In this document: positions 1 through 8,967 of the stretch, piece after piece
How the letters are laid out: the number at the start of each line of letters is the position of its first letter
How positions within the stretch are numbered: the stretch's first letter is position 1
Position numbers and translations under genes: made by a program
Notes under the pieces: generated by a model
The model's database searches: none
What the model was told of the DNA's origin: nothing
What the model saw: only the letters and a program-made list of their open reading frames with translations
Origin: Zhouia spongiae
Lineage (GTDB): Bacteria > Bacteroidota > Bacteroidia > Flavobacteriales > Flavobacteriaceae
DNA: 64,000 bases
Direction of reading: 5' to 3'
Assembly: GCF_022760175.1 (NCBI RefSeq)
Contig: NZ_CP094326.1
Location: 1,910,804-1,974,803, forward strand

Positions 1-2
1 TA

Positions 3-1424
3 TTAATTTTTTAAGCTATTCAGGAATTCTTTCCAGTGATACGTTTCCTTATGGGCATTATTCCATTTCCCGACACGAGAAAGCATAGCATCAATTTTGT
101 TTCTGTCCACCCATTTACCATTCACAAAAACACCTGAAATTTCCTGTGTATTGCTGATGTTATCCAAAGGGTTCTGATCTAATAAAATTAAATCTGCAAA
201 CTTACCTGTTTCAATAGTTCCTATTTTGTCGTCAATTCCGAGCCATTCAGCGCCTAACCGGGTTGCAGAAGCCAGTGCTTCTTCATTTGTTAAGCCGGCA
301 TCTGCTAACAATTCAAGTTCGTTATGAAGTGAAAACCCCCAGACAATCCCGGAAGTTCCTGCATCTGTTCCGGCTACCATAGGAACCCCTTCCTTTTTAA
401 AAGCCTTAACGATCTTAACATGGAACTCAACGAGTTTATCGAAATAAGCAATACGTTTAGCACTGGTACCCTTATTATATTGATTAGAGACAATCCATTT
501 GCTTTGCATTAAGGGATGTACATATTTAAAGCTTTCAAGGTTCCGAACGCTATCTAGTGAGCGGGCCTGTTTGGCTATGTACACAAGATTGGATAAGTTC
601 GGAATTAACCAGGTGCCGTTCTTTTTACTCATTTTAGCAAACCTTTCAGCTTCTTTATCCGTATACTCATCTGTTTGCTTAGAGAATTCTTCTGCATGGG
701 CAACCAAATCAAAATGAGGCACAAAAGCTTCTTCCGTATGCCCTTCAAATGCATTTGGGATATGTCCGACGACTTTCATATTTTGCTTTTCAGCTTCATC
801 TACAATTGCTTTAAAGGTCTCCTTTTCAAGTTGTGAATATACTTTTACAAATTCATAACCCTCACCTTTTGCAAGCCTGACAGTCTGTCTTCCATCAGAT
901 GGTGTTGTTGCAGTCATATTAGCATTGCCTCCGTCTATTAATGCTGCCAAAGCGATTCTTGGCCCTATAACATTACCTCTTATTATTTCGTTTCGCTGCC
1001 CGATATGTTCTGCTCTTGCACTTAATTCAAATACAGTAGTAACCCCGTTTGCTACATACAGCGTCATAAAATTTTGTGTATCAAAATGCATTGCGGGACC
1101 TTTTGTAGGATACGATATATACGGCCCGTCCACCAGGTTATGGACGTGCATATCAATAAGCCCGGGAATGAGCCATTTTCCTTTTCCGTTTATGGTTTTT
1201 GCATTTGCTGGAATAGGACCATTAATAGACTGTATGATCTTGTCTTTAATTACAATTGTAGCATTTTCAATGACTTTATTATCCTTGGTCATCGGAATTA
1301 TATTCACCTTCTTTATGACATAAGTGTCATTTTCCGGATCGTTTTTTTCTAATTGTGTTTTGTTCTGCGCATTTAAATTTATACCGATAAATGCAAGTAG
1401 TGTCAGAAGTTTAAAGTATTTCAT
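3..1424 (-). CDS. Secreted metal-dependent amidohydrolase
   Basis: The 473 aa protein begins with a signal peptide ending in LNAQ at residue 20. It then has the amidohydrolase pattern: a small beta domain, the metal-binding DMHVH motif (H93, H95), a lysine in the FVKVYSQ strand, later histidines (GHIPNAFEGH, VAHAEE), and the GTDAG aspartate near residue 354. Family knowledge points to hydrolysis of C-N bonds in a periplasmic substrate, in the group often annotated as imidazolonepropionase-like; the substrate cannot be read from sequence. It lies outside the cassette array and appears to be ordinary chromosome. The stop is almost at the window edge, but the reading frame is complete. Confidence 0.85.
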   Translation of the reverse strand: MKYFKLLTLLAFIGINLNAQNKTQLEKNDPENDTYVIKKVNIIPMTKDNKVIENATIVIKDKIIQSINGPIPANAKTINGKGKWLIPGLIDMHVHNLVDGPYISYPTKGPAMHFDTQNFMTLYVANGVTTVFELSARAEHIGQRNEIIRGNVIGPRIALAALIDGGNANMTATTPSDGRQTVRLAKGEGYEFVKVYSQLEKETFKAIVDEAEKQNMKVVGHIPNAFEGHTEEAFVPHFDLVAHAEEFSKQTDEYTDKEAERFAKMSKKNGTWLIPNLSNLVYIAKQARSLDSVRNLESFKYVHPLMQSKWIVSNQYNKGTSAKRIAYFDKLVEFHVKIVKAFKKEGVPMVAGTDAGTSGIVWGFSLHNELELLADAGLTNEEALASATRLGAEWLGIDDKIGTIETGKFADLILLDQNPLDNISNTQEISGVFVNGKWVDRNKIDAMLSRVGKWNNAHKETYHWKEFLNSLKN

Positions 1425-1603
1425 TTTAATTTTTGATTGATGATTATTTTAATGATAAGACGACAATTTTGCGTATTGTTACAGTTTTCAGGACCGTGGT
1501 AAATACATGAAAAGAAATCGAAACTTATATAGATATGCCCATTTAACAGCTTTTTTTGACAAAACTAAGACTATAAAAAAGACAGAAATTGTAAAAAAAC
1601 GAA

Positions 1604-2404
1604 CTACTCCTTAAATGACAAGACATAATTATCCGGGTCGAATTTACCCGGAGTTATTTTAGAAAACTGATAAAAATTATTAATAAAATGTGATTGGTCG
1701 TTGTATCCGGACTTATAACCAACCGAAGTCAGCGAGTCTTTTTGTTCGTTAAAAGCTATTTCATCAACAGAGTTTCTGAACTGAATTATTTTTGAAAATT
1801 GTTTAGGTGTCAATCCTGTTGCTTTTTTAAAACTGGATTGAATCCACCGGTCTGAATAGCCACTGTTTTTTAGTATGGCAGCGATTTTGCAGTTTCCATT
1901 ATCAGCTATGATCTTTCTGCATATCACTTCAATCGCATTTTGCTCGCTGTTATGTTTTTCAAAGTTGAGAAAATAGTTTTCTGTTGTTTCAATAACATCT
2001 TCTAAAACAGATGAAGCATTGAGACTGATGTCTTTACCGAATAATTTGTTATTGGGGACACTTTCTGAAATGGTATCGACAAAATTTTTAAAATCACTTT
2101 GAGGGTGATAAGAAAAATACCAGGGGTTTAGTTGTACCAGAACCAGTTTGGAATTTTCTAAAAGAGTCAGGGTTATATATTCTGTAAGTTGAGAACAGAG
2201 ATAGATTCCCTGATTAAACCGATATTTTTCATTTTTTAGATATACCCGGGCCCCATTGCCAACAAGCAGAGCAAAATTGAAACAACCGTTAGGTAAAATG
2301 TTCAGGTTATGGATTTGAGTTTTTTCCAGGCTATTATCTAATGCCCATATTTTATTTACAAATCGGGATTTATGCTTTAATTGATGTTCAGAGTATAAGT
2401 TCAA
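1604..2404 (-). CDS. AraC-family transcriptional regulator
   Basis: This is a 266 aa protein with an N-terminal sensing domain and a C-terminal double helix-turn-helix. The C-terminus has the familiar AraC spacing: NSGYSDRWIQSSFKKATGLTPKQ in the first helix pair region and GYNDQSHFINNF in the second, followed by TPGKF. It is a cytoplasmic DNA-binding regulator; target and ligand are unknown. It is monocistronic and separated by about 180 bp from the amidohydrolase downstream. It is the last gene before the repeat at 2.43 kb that marks the edge of the cassette region. Confidence 0.85.
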   Translation of the reverse strand: MNLYSEHQLKHKSRFVNKIWALDNSLEKTQIHNLNILPNGCFNFALLVGNGARVYLKNEKYRFNQGIYLCSQLTEYITLTLLENSKLVLVQLNPWYFSYHPQSDFKNFVDTISESVPNNKLFGKDISLNASSVLEDVIETTENYFLNFEKHNSEQNAIEVICRKIIADNGNCKIAAILKNSGYSDRWIQSSFKKATGLTPKQFSKIIQFRNSVDEIAFNEQKDSLTSVGYKSGYNDQSHFINNFYQFSKITPGKFDPDNYVLSFKE

Positions 2405-2429
2405 AATATTTTACCCGATAATCGGGGTT

Positions 2430-2502
2430 TAATGCTCCGATGCTTGTTCTTATGAAATGTTCCTAAAGGAATTTCACAGGGCTTGCACCGAAATGTTTTT
2501 TA
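2430..2502. repeat. Edge repeat, left copy (inverted relative to 48.85 kb)
   Basis: About 65-70 bp here match, as reverse complement, the segment at 48850-48922. Shared blocks include a small palindrome GTTCCTAAAGGAA with flanking arms and the stretch around GCTTGCACCGAAATG. The two copies lie outside the two ends of the cassette array in opposite orientation. It may simply be a genome-wide interspersed palindromic repeat; only two copies can be seen here. Confidence 0.8.
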
Positions 2503-2589
2503 AGTTTTTCCTTTTAATGCCTCGTGAGCTTGCTCCATGGTCGTTTGCTGTGACTTTTAGCGATTGTACCCGACAGCACTTGGCACGTC

Positions 2590-2823
2590 TTAAATCAGAC
2601 GGAGTGCTTCTAATTCTTTTTTTAGGGTTTTATAGCTTTTCAGTTTTTGTTCAATTATATTTTCATTCACCATCATCGGTTTTATGTTCTCAGGTTTTGA
2701 ATTGTTTAAGACATCAACAACTTTTATACTAAACTCATCTCCTATATTTAATTCTTTTTTTGAAAACCATGTTAGTAGGTTATTGTTGTCTCTGTCATAT
2801 CCTGTAAAAATTAATTCTGCCAT
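2590..2823 (-). CDS. Small hypothetical protein (77 aa)
   Basis: Short acidic/basic soluble protein beginning MAELIFTGYDRDNNN and ending in a helical, lysine- and leucine-rich tail. No recognisable family, no signal peptide, no membrane segment. It lies between the left edge repeat and the first degenerate attC-like site, so it may be the terminal cassette or ordinary flank. AT content and codon use resemble the cassette genes. Real-gene status is moderate because the ORF is short. Confidence 0.5.
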   Translation of the reverse strand: MAELIFTGYDRDNNNLLTWFSKKELNIGDEFSIKVVDVLNNSKPENIKPMMVNENIIEQKLKSYKTLKKELEALRLI

Positions 2824-2978
2824 ATTTGATGTTTTTTTCCTGATATTTTATTTATAAGTATTTGCAGGCTACCGTTCTCTAAAGAGGTTGATATTGTTTG
2901 GTAATCTATTGTTAATTCAAGACCAATCATAGTTTTCATCTTTGCTTTAAATTGTTATTCTGATTCTGGTACGGCGGT

Positions 2979-3117
2979 TAACGACTCTATAAATACTACA
3001 TGGTGTTTATTTCCAATAATGTTTCTAAAATACCTTAAACAAATAAGAAAACAATAGAAAAGTTTAGAGGTGTCATATTCTTTAATTAACGGCTTGCGCA
3101 ACGATTACCACCTTTGT
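2979..3117 (-). other. Degenerate attC-like site (array distal end)
   Basis: On the minus strand the segment opens with TTAACAAAGGTGGTAATCG next to the stop of the 3117-4661 gene and closes with a CGTTAACC core. The opening matches the start of the clear attC sites further up. The stem is weak (GACTCTA against TAGAGGTGTC) and no IS or MITE is present. It is the most distal attC-like signal I can see. 2824-2978 holds nothing else recognisable. Confidence 0.4.
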
Positions 3118-4661
3118 TAATGACGGGCTTTATTTTTCAATTGTTTTAATCGGTTGATCGCATTTTGGTTTTCAGGATTCAATTCCAACGACTTTTTAAA
3201 GTTAGTGATTGCATTTCCAAAATCCTTTTGGATCAAATAGGCTTCAGCCAGGCTGTCATATAAATTTGCCGATTTCGGATAAATGTGAACAGCTAATAAA
3301 AACACGTTTATGCCTTGTTCGCTTCTTTCAGGATCAAACGACAATCTCAACCCAAGAGAATTTAACATGCCTTCTTCTAGTTTCAGGTTTGGATGCATTG
3401 CCAATGTTTCTTTATACAGCGGGATTAATTCTTTATAACCTTGGTGCAATGCCAGATCATTGAAGTCCTTATAATTAAACGCTGTTACAAGAGATTTCTT
3501 CATTTTTTTTGAAATCCTACTTTTAGGAAAACCATTTTTATCAGGACTGTTTTCAATAAATTCCTTTGCCCTCTCTTTATTTTTCAGGGTAGCATTTAAA
3601 AAATATAAGGTATGTTCAGACAGCTGTTTGTAAGAATCCATTATTTGATGGTCACTCTTGTCTTGTCTTTTATCCCGGTTACCAAATAAAACACCAAAAG
3701 AACTAAAATAAGAATGTGTAAGGTCGTGGAATTTATAACTATAAACATTACTATATTTTAAGGAATCGAAAAGCTGGAATTTAAAATTTAATTCTGCCGG
3801 AATCTTATCTTCCTTTAAAACAATCTCCGGGATGTTCTTTTGGGCAAAATGAGCATATGGGATATGCAGCTTGTTTAAATCAAAATAGGCCGATTTTTCC
3901 ATTACATCATACCTGTATCTTTCAGTACCATCTAAACTTACCAAAGCTTTAATTTTCGGATTTTTCATTACGGTAATGACATTAGACAATCCACCGAAAC
4001 TAAATCCCATCAATGCAACGTTACCCAAATCTATATTTTTGTATCTATGAATTTCTTTTAAAAGGAACTCCACATCCCTGGATTGTGTTTCCATATCTTT
4101 TGCAGTACCGCCTTCCAGCCATCTTGTATGTGTGCCTCTTGACGGACTTGATATAACCACAAAACCATTGCTGGCTAAATATTCGAATAAAGCAAAATTT
4201 TCAATTGACGACGCCTGGTAACTAGGTGCATAAACAACTACGGGAAATTTCCCCTCTAAAAAAGAAGCATCAGAAAAAGCAACTGCTTTTTCAGAAAGAT
4301 GGCCTTTGTTTTCGGGTGTATTCCATAAATAAGGGAACCAATCCAATAAAAATTCATTTGGGATGTTTTTCCATTCTTCCTCTTCTTTTAAAACCTCTAA
4401 ATATTCTAGAACAGTGAATTGCTTGCTGTCAGTGTTTTTTATGGAGGCAGGATACCAAATGCTAACAGGTATTGGCCTGTAGATAAATTGATTATTAAAC
4501 TCATTTCTAATTTGATAGGTTCTGGTACTATCGATAGTCGTATAGTGTCTGAATCCTACTTTATAGTCTCCGACAGCCAAGTTGATTTTTTTTAGCGATG
4601 TTTGCCCATCTATCGAACTTATTTGAAAGAATATTAAGATTACTAAAATTGTTGTGCGCAT
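3117..4661 (-). CDS. Secreted alpha/beta hydrolase with C-terminal TPR repeats
   Basis: The 514 aa protein has a signal peptide (residues 1-20). An alpha/beta hydrolase domain with nucleophile elbow GFSFGG (S221) follows, and the histidine in DLTHSYFSS is a plausible catalytic base. The C-terminal 120 residues contain a TPR-like repeat (SANLYDSLAEAYLIQKDFG, then NAITNFKKSLELNPENQNA). It resembles PAF-acetylhydrolase/dienelactone-type esterases of Bacteroidota; substrate unknown. It carries an attC-like end downstream, so it is probably a cassette gene. Its upstream cassette boundary (4.66-4.86 kb) is not resolved. Confidence 0.75.
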   Translation of the reverse strand: MRTTILVILIFFQISSIDGQTSLKKINLAVGDYKVGFRHYTTIDSTRTYQIRNEFNNQFIYRPIPVSIWYPASIKNTDSKQFTVLEYLEVLKEEEEWKNIPNEFLLDWFPYLWNTPENKGHLSEKAVAFSDASFLEGKFPVVVYAPSYQASSIENFALFEYLASNGFVVISSPSRGTHTRWLEGGTAKDMETQSRDVEFLLKEIHRYKNIDLGNVALMGFSFGGLSNVITVMKNPKIKALVSLDGTERYRYDVMEKSAYFDLNKLHIPYAHFAQKNIPEIVLKEDKIPAELNFKFQLFDSLKYSNVYSYKFHDLTHSYFSSFGVLFGNRDKRQDKSDHQIMDSYKQLSEHTLYFLNATLKNKERAKEFIENSPDKNGFPKSRISKKMKKSLVTAFNYKDFNDLALHQGYKELIPLYKETLAMHPNLKLEEGMLNSLGLRLSFDPERSEQGINVFLLAVHIYPKSANLYDSLAEAYLIQKDFGNAITNFKKSLELNPENQNAINRLKQLKNKARH

Positions 4662-4860
4662 TATTTCAAAATGTAAATTCTATTCTAAAGATTGGGTAAT
4701 TCAATGATTGTTACGGTTTTTAGCTTGCCGGTAAGCACCGGTAATATGTAAGTTAGCGAAAATTTTCGGTTTATCACAGGCGGTAGCGGGTGGGTTCAAA
4801 TACCGTGGTCTCTGGCTGCCGAAGGCGTCGGTAAATTGGCATCGGTTATTTTTAGTTGTG

Positions 4861-6066
4861 TTATTCACGCATCCACATAGCCGGCCAATGGTATTCTTTA
4901 GAAACAGCCCTGACAATTTCGTGAATTAACGGGAAGCCATTATCAGAATTAGTCATAATTACAACTCCACGTCCCCTATTGGCAAAAGAAACGGCATAGC
5001 ATCTGAATCCAACATTCCCGCCAGTATGCCTGAAACGAAAAGCATCCCCGTCTCCATCTATTCCAATTCCTGTTCCTCCGGCACCAGGAACCCTTTTCAT
5101 CATTAATTGAGCAGACTCCTGTTTTAATATTCCGCCGTCTTCACCCCTGTAAGACTTGCCCAGAGCTATCATAAACTGTGCTAAATCTGATGGGGTGCTC
5201 CATAATCCGGCTGCGGCTTTTTCAGGATATAAATAATAACCTCCGTCTATAACAATTCCATCGGGGTTATAACCATTTGTGGTTAGGTTGTTTAGTTTTT
5301 CAGGTAGCGGATCATCAAAAGAACTACTTTTCATTCCGGTCGGTTCAAAAATCAGGTCTTTTGTTAATTGAGAAAATTCTTGTCCGCTGACATCCTCTAT
5401 TAGCAGTTGTAATACCTGCATTCCTCCACCCGAATAAGATTCCGATTCGCCTGGTTCCCGGACCACCCTGACAGGTTCTGAGTTCGTTATATTGCTTCCT
5501 TGCAACACCTGCACTAAAGATGGAATACGGTTTTTTTTATTGTATCCTTGAAAACCAGATGTGCTCAATCCGGAAGTATGGCTCATAATTCTTCTTGGAG
5601 TCACTTTTTCTTTCTTAGTGAATTTGTTTTCAGGAACTTGCCATTTTTTCAGTTTTATATTAACATCTTCATCCAGTAAAATTTTTTCTTCTTCAATTAA
5701 TTTAAATGCCGTTACACTGGCAACGGGTTTAGAAATCGATGCAGCCTGGAAGATCGTATTTTCATGTACTCTTTCACCCGTTACTTTGTTTTTTATTCCA
5801 TATCCTTTTGCCCAGAGAATTTTATTGTTGTCAAAAACAGCGATGCTGACCCCCGGGATATTCAGCTCTTTCATTCGCGATTCAATAGTAATTGACAGAG
5901 AATCGCTTTTGCCGTTTTCATCGATGCGGTAAATGTTGTTTTCGACTTGATTTTGTAGTGTTATGGTTTCTGTATTTGTAGTATTGATCGTTTCTTTTTT
6001 CTTTTCTGATCGACACGATAATAAAGAGAATGTTATAATAACCAGGCTAATAATGACTTTGTTCAT
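4861..6066 (-). CDS. Serine beta-lactamase-like hydrolase (PF00144 type), lipoprotein
   Basis: 401 aa with a lipobox at LLSCR. The penicillin-binding/class C fold is signalled by SISK (S110-K113, the SxxK nucleophile pair), YSG at Y211, and a C-terminal RHTGGNVGF that replaces the KTG strand. Such proteins are usually D-aminopeptidase, esterase or PBP4*-like enzymes rather than true beta-lactamases, so antibiotic resistance should not be assumed. It lies in the distal part of the array. A degenerate attC-like site precedes it at 6.13-6.28 kb. Confidence 0.8.
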   Translation of the reverse strand: MNKVIISLVIITFSLLSCRSEKKKETINTTNTETITLQNQVENNIYRIDENGKSDSLSITIESRMKELNIPGVSIAVFDNNKILWAKGYGIKNKVTGERVHENTIFQAASISKPVASVTAFKLIEEEKILLDEDVNIKLKKWQVPENKFTKKEKVTPRRIMSHTSGLSTSGFQGYNKKNRIPSLVQVLQGSNITNSEPVRVVREPGESESYSGGGMQVLQLLIEDVSGQEFSQLTKDLIFEPTGMKSSSFDDPLPEKLNNLTTNGYNPDGIVIDGGYYLYPEKAAAGLWSTPSDLAQFMIALGKSYRGEDGGILKQESAQLMMKRVPGAGGTGIGIDGDGDAFRFRHTGGNVGFRCYAVSFANRGRGVVIMTNSDNGFPLIHEIVRAVSKEYHWPAMWMRE

Positions 6067-6133
6067 TTAAGATTTATTTAGTGTTCTTTATAAAGACGAT
6101 ATTTATTTTCGGATGTTACAATTAATTATTGTA

Positions 6134-6275
6134 GCAACGGTAAATGTTCAATAGTAGCCATGATGTCCGCTATATTGATACCTCTCCGGTATTGCCCTGA
6201 ATAAATAAGGAAAAACGATTAAATGCCTTGGTTATAGTGTGTTTTATATAATGACTTGTGTAATGAATACTGTTG
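6134..6275 (-). other. Degenerate attC-like site
   Basis: The interval between two minus-strand genes has the same end signals as the good attC sites: on the plus strand it starts with GCAACGG and ends with TTGTTAGCG. It is about 140 bp long and IS-free. I cannot match the core of the neighbouring cassettes to it, so it is a weak call. Confidence 0.4.
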
Positions 6276-6908
6276 TTAGCGAGGTGTTTTTGTTTTTCGT
6301 TCAAAGATTTCAACGTTTGTAACCTTTCCCTTGTTCAAGTCATAAATAAACCTACCGACAATGTCGTATGAGTTGTCTATAATTTCCCATTGATGGTTGT
6401 TTAGTTGACGAGTTTTAATCAATGAAGATGTAATGTTTGCCTTGGTATTGAAAACTGCCAGTTTAACGGCTCCTCTATTCCGTGAATAATATATGGTTTT
6501 AAATGTTGATACTTCCGTTATGGGGTCAATCCATAACAGTTTAGACAAAGGTACGTTTGCATCTAAGTTAAAATCATCCAGGTTATTGTTTATTTCGCTA
6601 AAGTCGACTTTCTCATATGCTGTAATATCGAATTTAAAGTCAGGATTATCTTCATAGCTTTCTAATATATGCTCCCGGTGTGTTTTAATTTTGCCTTTAT
6701 TTTCAGATATGAAATGGTCAATAAGTACTATGAGACTGTCATTTTTACTGAAATTTAATTTATAAATTTTCTCATCGTCATATTTTTCTAATTCATAATT
6801 CAGATTATAACGGAATTTGTTTAATTCTCGTTCAAATTCTTTTTCTTGTCCATAACTATAAAAAACTATGAATACGGATAATACAATAATTAAGTATGTT
6901 TTGTTCAT
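6276..6908 (-). CDS. Secreted hypothetical protein (210 aa)
   Basis: It starts with a signal peptide (MNKTYLIIVLSVFIVFYSYG) followed by a charged alpha/beta protein with no family I recognise. The start ATG lies at the edge of a 105 bp repeat that is duplicated in front of the next upstream gene (see 6906-7015). The leader and start region of the 7032-7970 protein (MNKTLALSI) are similar, which suggests that the repeat delivers the same translation-start context to two unrelated cassettes. Confidence 0.65.
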   Translation of the reverse strand: MNKTYLIIVLSVFIVFYSYGQEKEFERELNKFRYNLNYELEKYDDEKIYKLNFSKNDSLIVLIDHFISENKGKIKTHREHILESYEDNPDFKFDITAYEKVDFSEINNNLDDFNLDANVPLSKLLWIDPITEVSTFKTIYYSRNRGAVKLAVFNTKANITSSLIKTRQLNNHQWEIIDNSYDIVGRFIYDLNKGKVTNVEIFERKTKTPR

Positions 6909-7015
6909 TCAATTTGAGATAATAGCCCCAACAAGGGCATATGTTTTATGTTAACTATGCCTGTAATATTAATAGCTCTCCGAAAATACCCCAACCAAGT
7001 AAGAAAAACAATAAA
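6906..7015. repeat. 105 bp cassette-boundary repeat, copy 1
   Basis: This segment is nearly identical to 7968-8075: it contains the MNK start codon region of the downstream gene, the block AGCCCCAACAAGGG and a run rich in AATAGCTCTCCG. It occupies the position of an attC site between two cassettes but lacks the clear CGTT core. I read it as a degenerate or divergent attC subfamily, or a duplicated boundary. Confidence 0.75.
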
Positions 7016-7031
7016 CGGACTTAAAAGGTGT

Positions 7032-7970
7032 TTAATTTTTATCTTGTTCGTAACATTCGTAACTCGAATTAATTTTTCTAAAATAATCGTCTAAAGGTTC
7101 AAGTCCCATTTTTTCTCTTTCAGTCTCTGCTTTTTCACAATCACAAATTGTGATTTCTTTGTTACTTGATTTACGGTAGGACCCTAATACATAACAATTA
7201 TAAATAATGATTGAATTTCTTCTTTTCCGTTCTCCTATTTTCTGGGGATTTATATAATCTAAGGGATACGCTACATTGTATGGCGACAAATCTCCTTTTA
7301 GAATTGCAGAAATTAAAATAGGCTTTAAGTTGTTAACTTCTTCTTCTGAAAAATGATGTAACATAATAGTGATCTCACCAAATGCGTATTTTCCGTTTTC
7401 ATTTCCATCTCCAATGGTAAATCTACCTGGCCATTCGCCATTATTTTGTTCTATGATTTTTAAAAGATGTTTGTAATTTTCATTATCTGCCTTCTTCATT
7501 TTTTTAGTACTCCCAAAAACAGGGTGTCTTACGGCCTGGTCTTTTGCTACCATTTTAATAAGTTCTTCTCTTAGCCTTAGATCGAGTGAATTCAGATATT
7601 GTTCTCTTATCGATTCATATTCTTTTTTTAACTCTTTCCATTTTTTAGACTTTTTGAATGTAGAAAGACTTTTCTTAATCATCTTTTTAGTCAGACCAGC
7701 TAAAATTCCGTTTTTCAAGTATTCATAAGATTGCTGATTGTTATTTAACTTTTCCGAGTTTATAGAAGCTGACAAATAATCATCTTTAAATGGCTTCTCA
7801 ACAAGTCGAAATGCGATTTGATAAAGCGAATCTGATTTTTTAAAATTCTCGTCGAGATTTGCGATCTCAGCTTTGTTGATTGTTTTGTAATAATCCAAGT
7901 AATTTTGAGCAGGTATTTTCTGAATTACGAAGAGTAAAATTGTAATTGATAATGCTAATGTTTTGTTCAT
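7032..7970 (-). CDS. Secreted protein with DUF6624-like domain
   Basis: 312 aa. A signal peptide is followed by a helical region with TPR-like spacing (residues 30-130). The C-terminal half matches the pattern I associate with DUF6624: MVAKDQAVRHPVF, NGEWPG, and LHHFSEEEV. Function is unknown; related proteins are scattered in Bacteroidota and often sit in accessory regions. It is flanked on both sides by the 105 bp boundary repeat. Confidence 0.6.
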   Translation of the reverse strand: MNKTLALSITILLFVIQKIPAQNYLDYYKTINKAEIANLDENFKKSDSLYQIAFRLVEKPFKDDYLSASINSEKLNNNQQSYEYLKNGILAGLTKKMIKKSLSTFKKSKKWKELKKEYESIREQYLNSLDLRLREELIKMVAKDQAVRHPVFGSTKKMKKADNENYKHLLKIIEQNNGEWPGRFTIGDGNENGKYAFGEITIMLHHFSEEEVNNLKPILISAILKGDLSPYNVAYPLDYINPQKIGERKRRNSIIIYNCYVLGSYRKSSNKEITICDCEKAETEREKMGLEPLDDYFRKINSSYECYEQDKN

Positions 7971-7986
7971 TCAATTTGAGATAATA

Positions 7987-8144
7987 GCCCCAACAAGGGT
8001 ATATGTTTTATGTTAACTATGCCTGTAATATTAATAGCTCTCCGAAAATACCCCAACCAAGTAAGAAAAACAATAAGATAGATTCATTACAGGCTTTTTT
8101 GTATTATCGGTGGGTTGTGCAACAACTATCATTTTTGTTGGCAA
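7987..8144 (-). other. attC-like site with MITE right-end remnant (contains boundary repeat copy 2)
   Basis: The minus-strand start is TTGCCAACAAAAATG, and the upstream cassette opens with the complementary TTGGCAACAAGC near 8968, so the core pair is clear. Next to it is the right end of the attC-associated MITE (GGTTGTGCAAC at 8113-8123), without the rest of the element. The remainder (7968-8075) is the second copy of the 105 bp boundary repeat. Confidence 0.6.
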
Positions 8145-8152
8145 CTGACTTT

Positions 8153-8542
8153 TTATCCCTCATATTTATGATATTCGGTTATAGTCAAATAATATCCGTC
8201 CGGGTCTCGTAATGAAAATTCCTTTTTCGTCGAATTTGGGTTGATGTGTATTTCTTCTTCTATCGGATAGTCTATTTTTTCAATATTCGCCCGGATAATG
8301 TCCAACTTGTCCGTTTTGTAGTAAATAATAAGTCCGTTTCCTGGTGTAATGTTCGGGTTTGTCATCGTTGGATGTTCGTGTTCTCCCCATTTATGAAGGC
8401 AAATTAAAATTTCTCCATTTTCATCTTCGAGTACAGCAAATTCATTTCCTTCGTGCGTTCTCTTACAGTCAAATACTTTTTGATACCATTTTGCACTCTC
8501 ATTAACATCCTTCACGGCTAATATCGGGTCAATTTTAGTCAT
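8153..8542 (-). CDS. VOC/glyoxalase-fold protein
   Basis: 129 aa single-domain protein with the vicinal oxygen chelate pattern: DPILAVKDVNESAKWYQKVF at the start, an acidic strand with HEGNEFAVLED, and the ending RDPDGYYLTITEY, which supplies the usual metal-ligand glutamate. Relatives range from bleomycin-type binding proteins to dioxygenases. The start overlaps the stop of the upstream SnoaL-like gene by four bases (ATGA), so the two are translationally coupled and form a two-gene cassette. Confidence 0.8.
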   Translation of the reverse strand: MTKIDPILAVKDVNESAKWYQKVFDCKRTHEGNEFAVLEDENGEILICLHKWGEHEHPTMTNPNITPGNGLIIYYKTDKLDIIRANIEKIDYPIEEEIHINPNSTKKEFSLRDPDGYYLTITEYHKYEG

Positions 8543-8928
8543 TGTTCAATCTGGATTTCAATCACGTATGATGTTATTGAATTTATTTTTACGCCTTTTG
8601 CTCCTTTAAATCTGTAAAAGTCCGAAAAAGCATATTTCTTCCCGTTTTGCATTGTCATAATTCCGTTAGCGGCTCCTTCTTTTCCGTGTGATAAAACTTG
8701 GCTAATTGTTAACTCGGCCGCTTTTTCAGATTTCATTTGTTCTAATTCCCCGGTAAATTTTTCTTTTCCCTCTATTTTTTTGTCTCCAATTATATTCCAA
8801 ACAATTTCATCCGTTACGTTTTCAGTAATAAACTTCATGTCTCCTTTTGCAAAAGCAATATTGAAGTCTTTTAGAAATTCCATTTTCGGCGAGTTCCCAC
8901 AATTTGGACTTGAAATAATTTTTGTCAT
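8539..8928 (-). CDS. SnoaL/NTF2-like protein
   Basis: 129 aa. The middle has the NTF2-like cone-fold pattern FAKGDMKFITENVTDEIVW followed by IEGKEKFTGELE and the strand YAFSDFYRFKG. Members bind small hydrophobic ligands or isomerise them; no catalytic function is assigned. It overlaps the VOC gene downstream. The cassette boundary on its upstream side is TTGCCAAT at 8968, complementary to the boundary after the VOC gene. Confidence 0.75.
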   Translation of the reverse strand: MTKIISSPNCGNSPKMEFLKDFNIAFAKGDMKFITENVTDEIVWNIIGDKKIEGKEKFTGELEQMKSEKAAELTISQVLSHGKEGAANGIMTMQNGKKYAFSDFYRFKGAKGVKINSITSYVIEIQIEQ

Positions 8929-8967
8929 TTGCTAAATGTTTGATTTCTTCAGTTCGATTTTCAGCTT

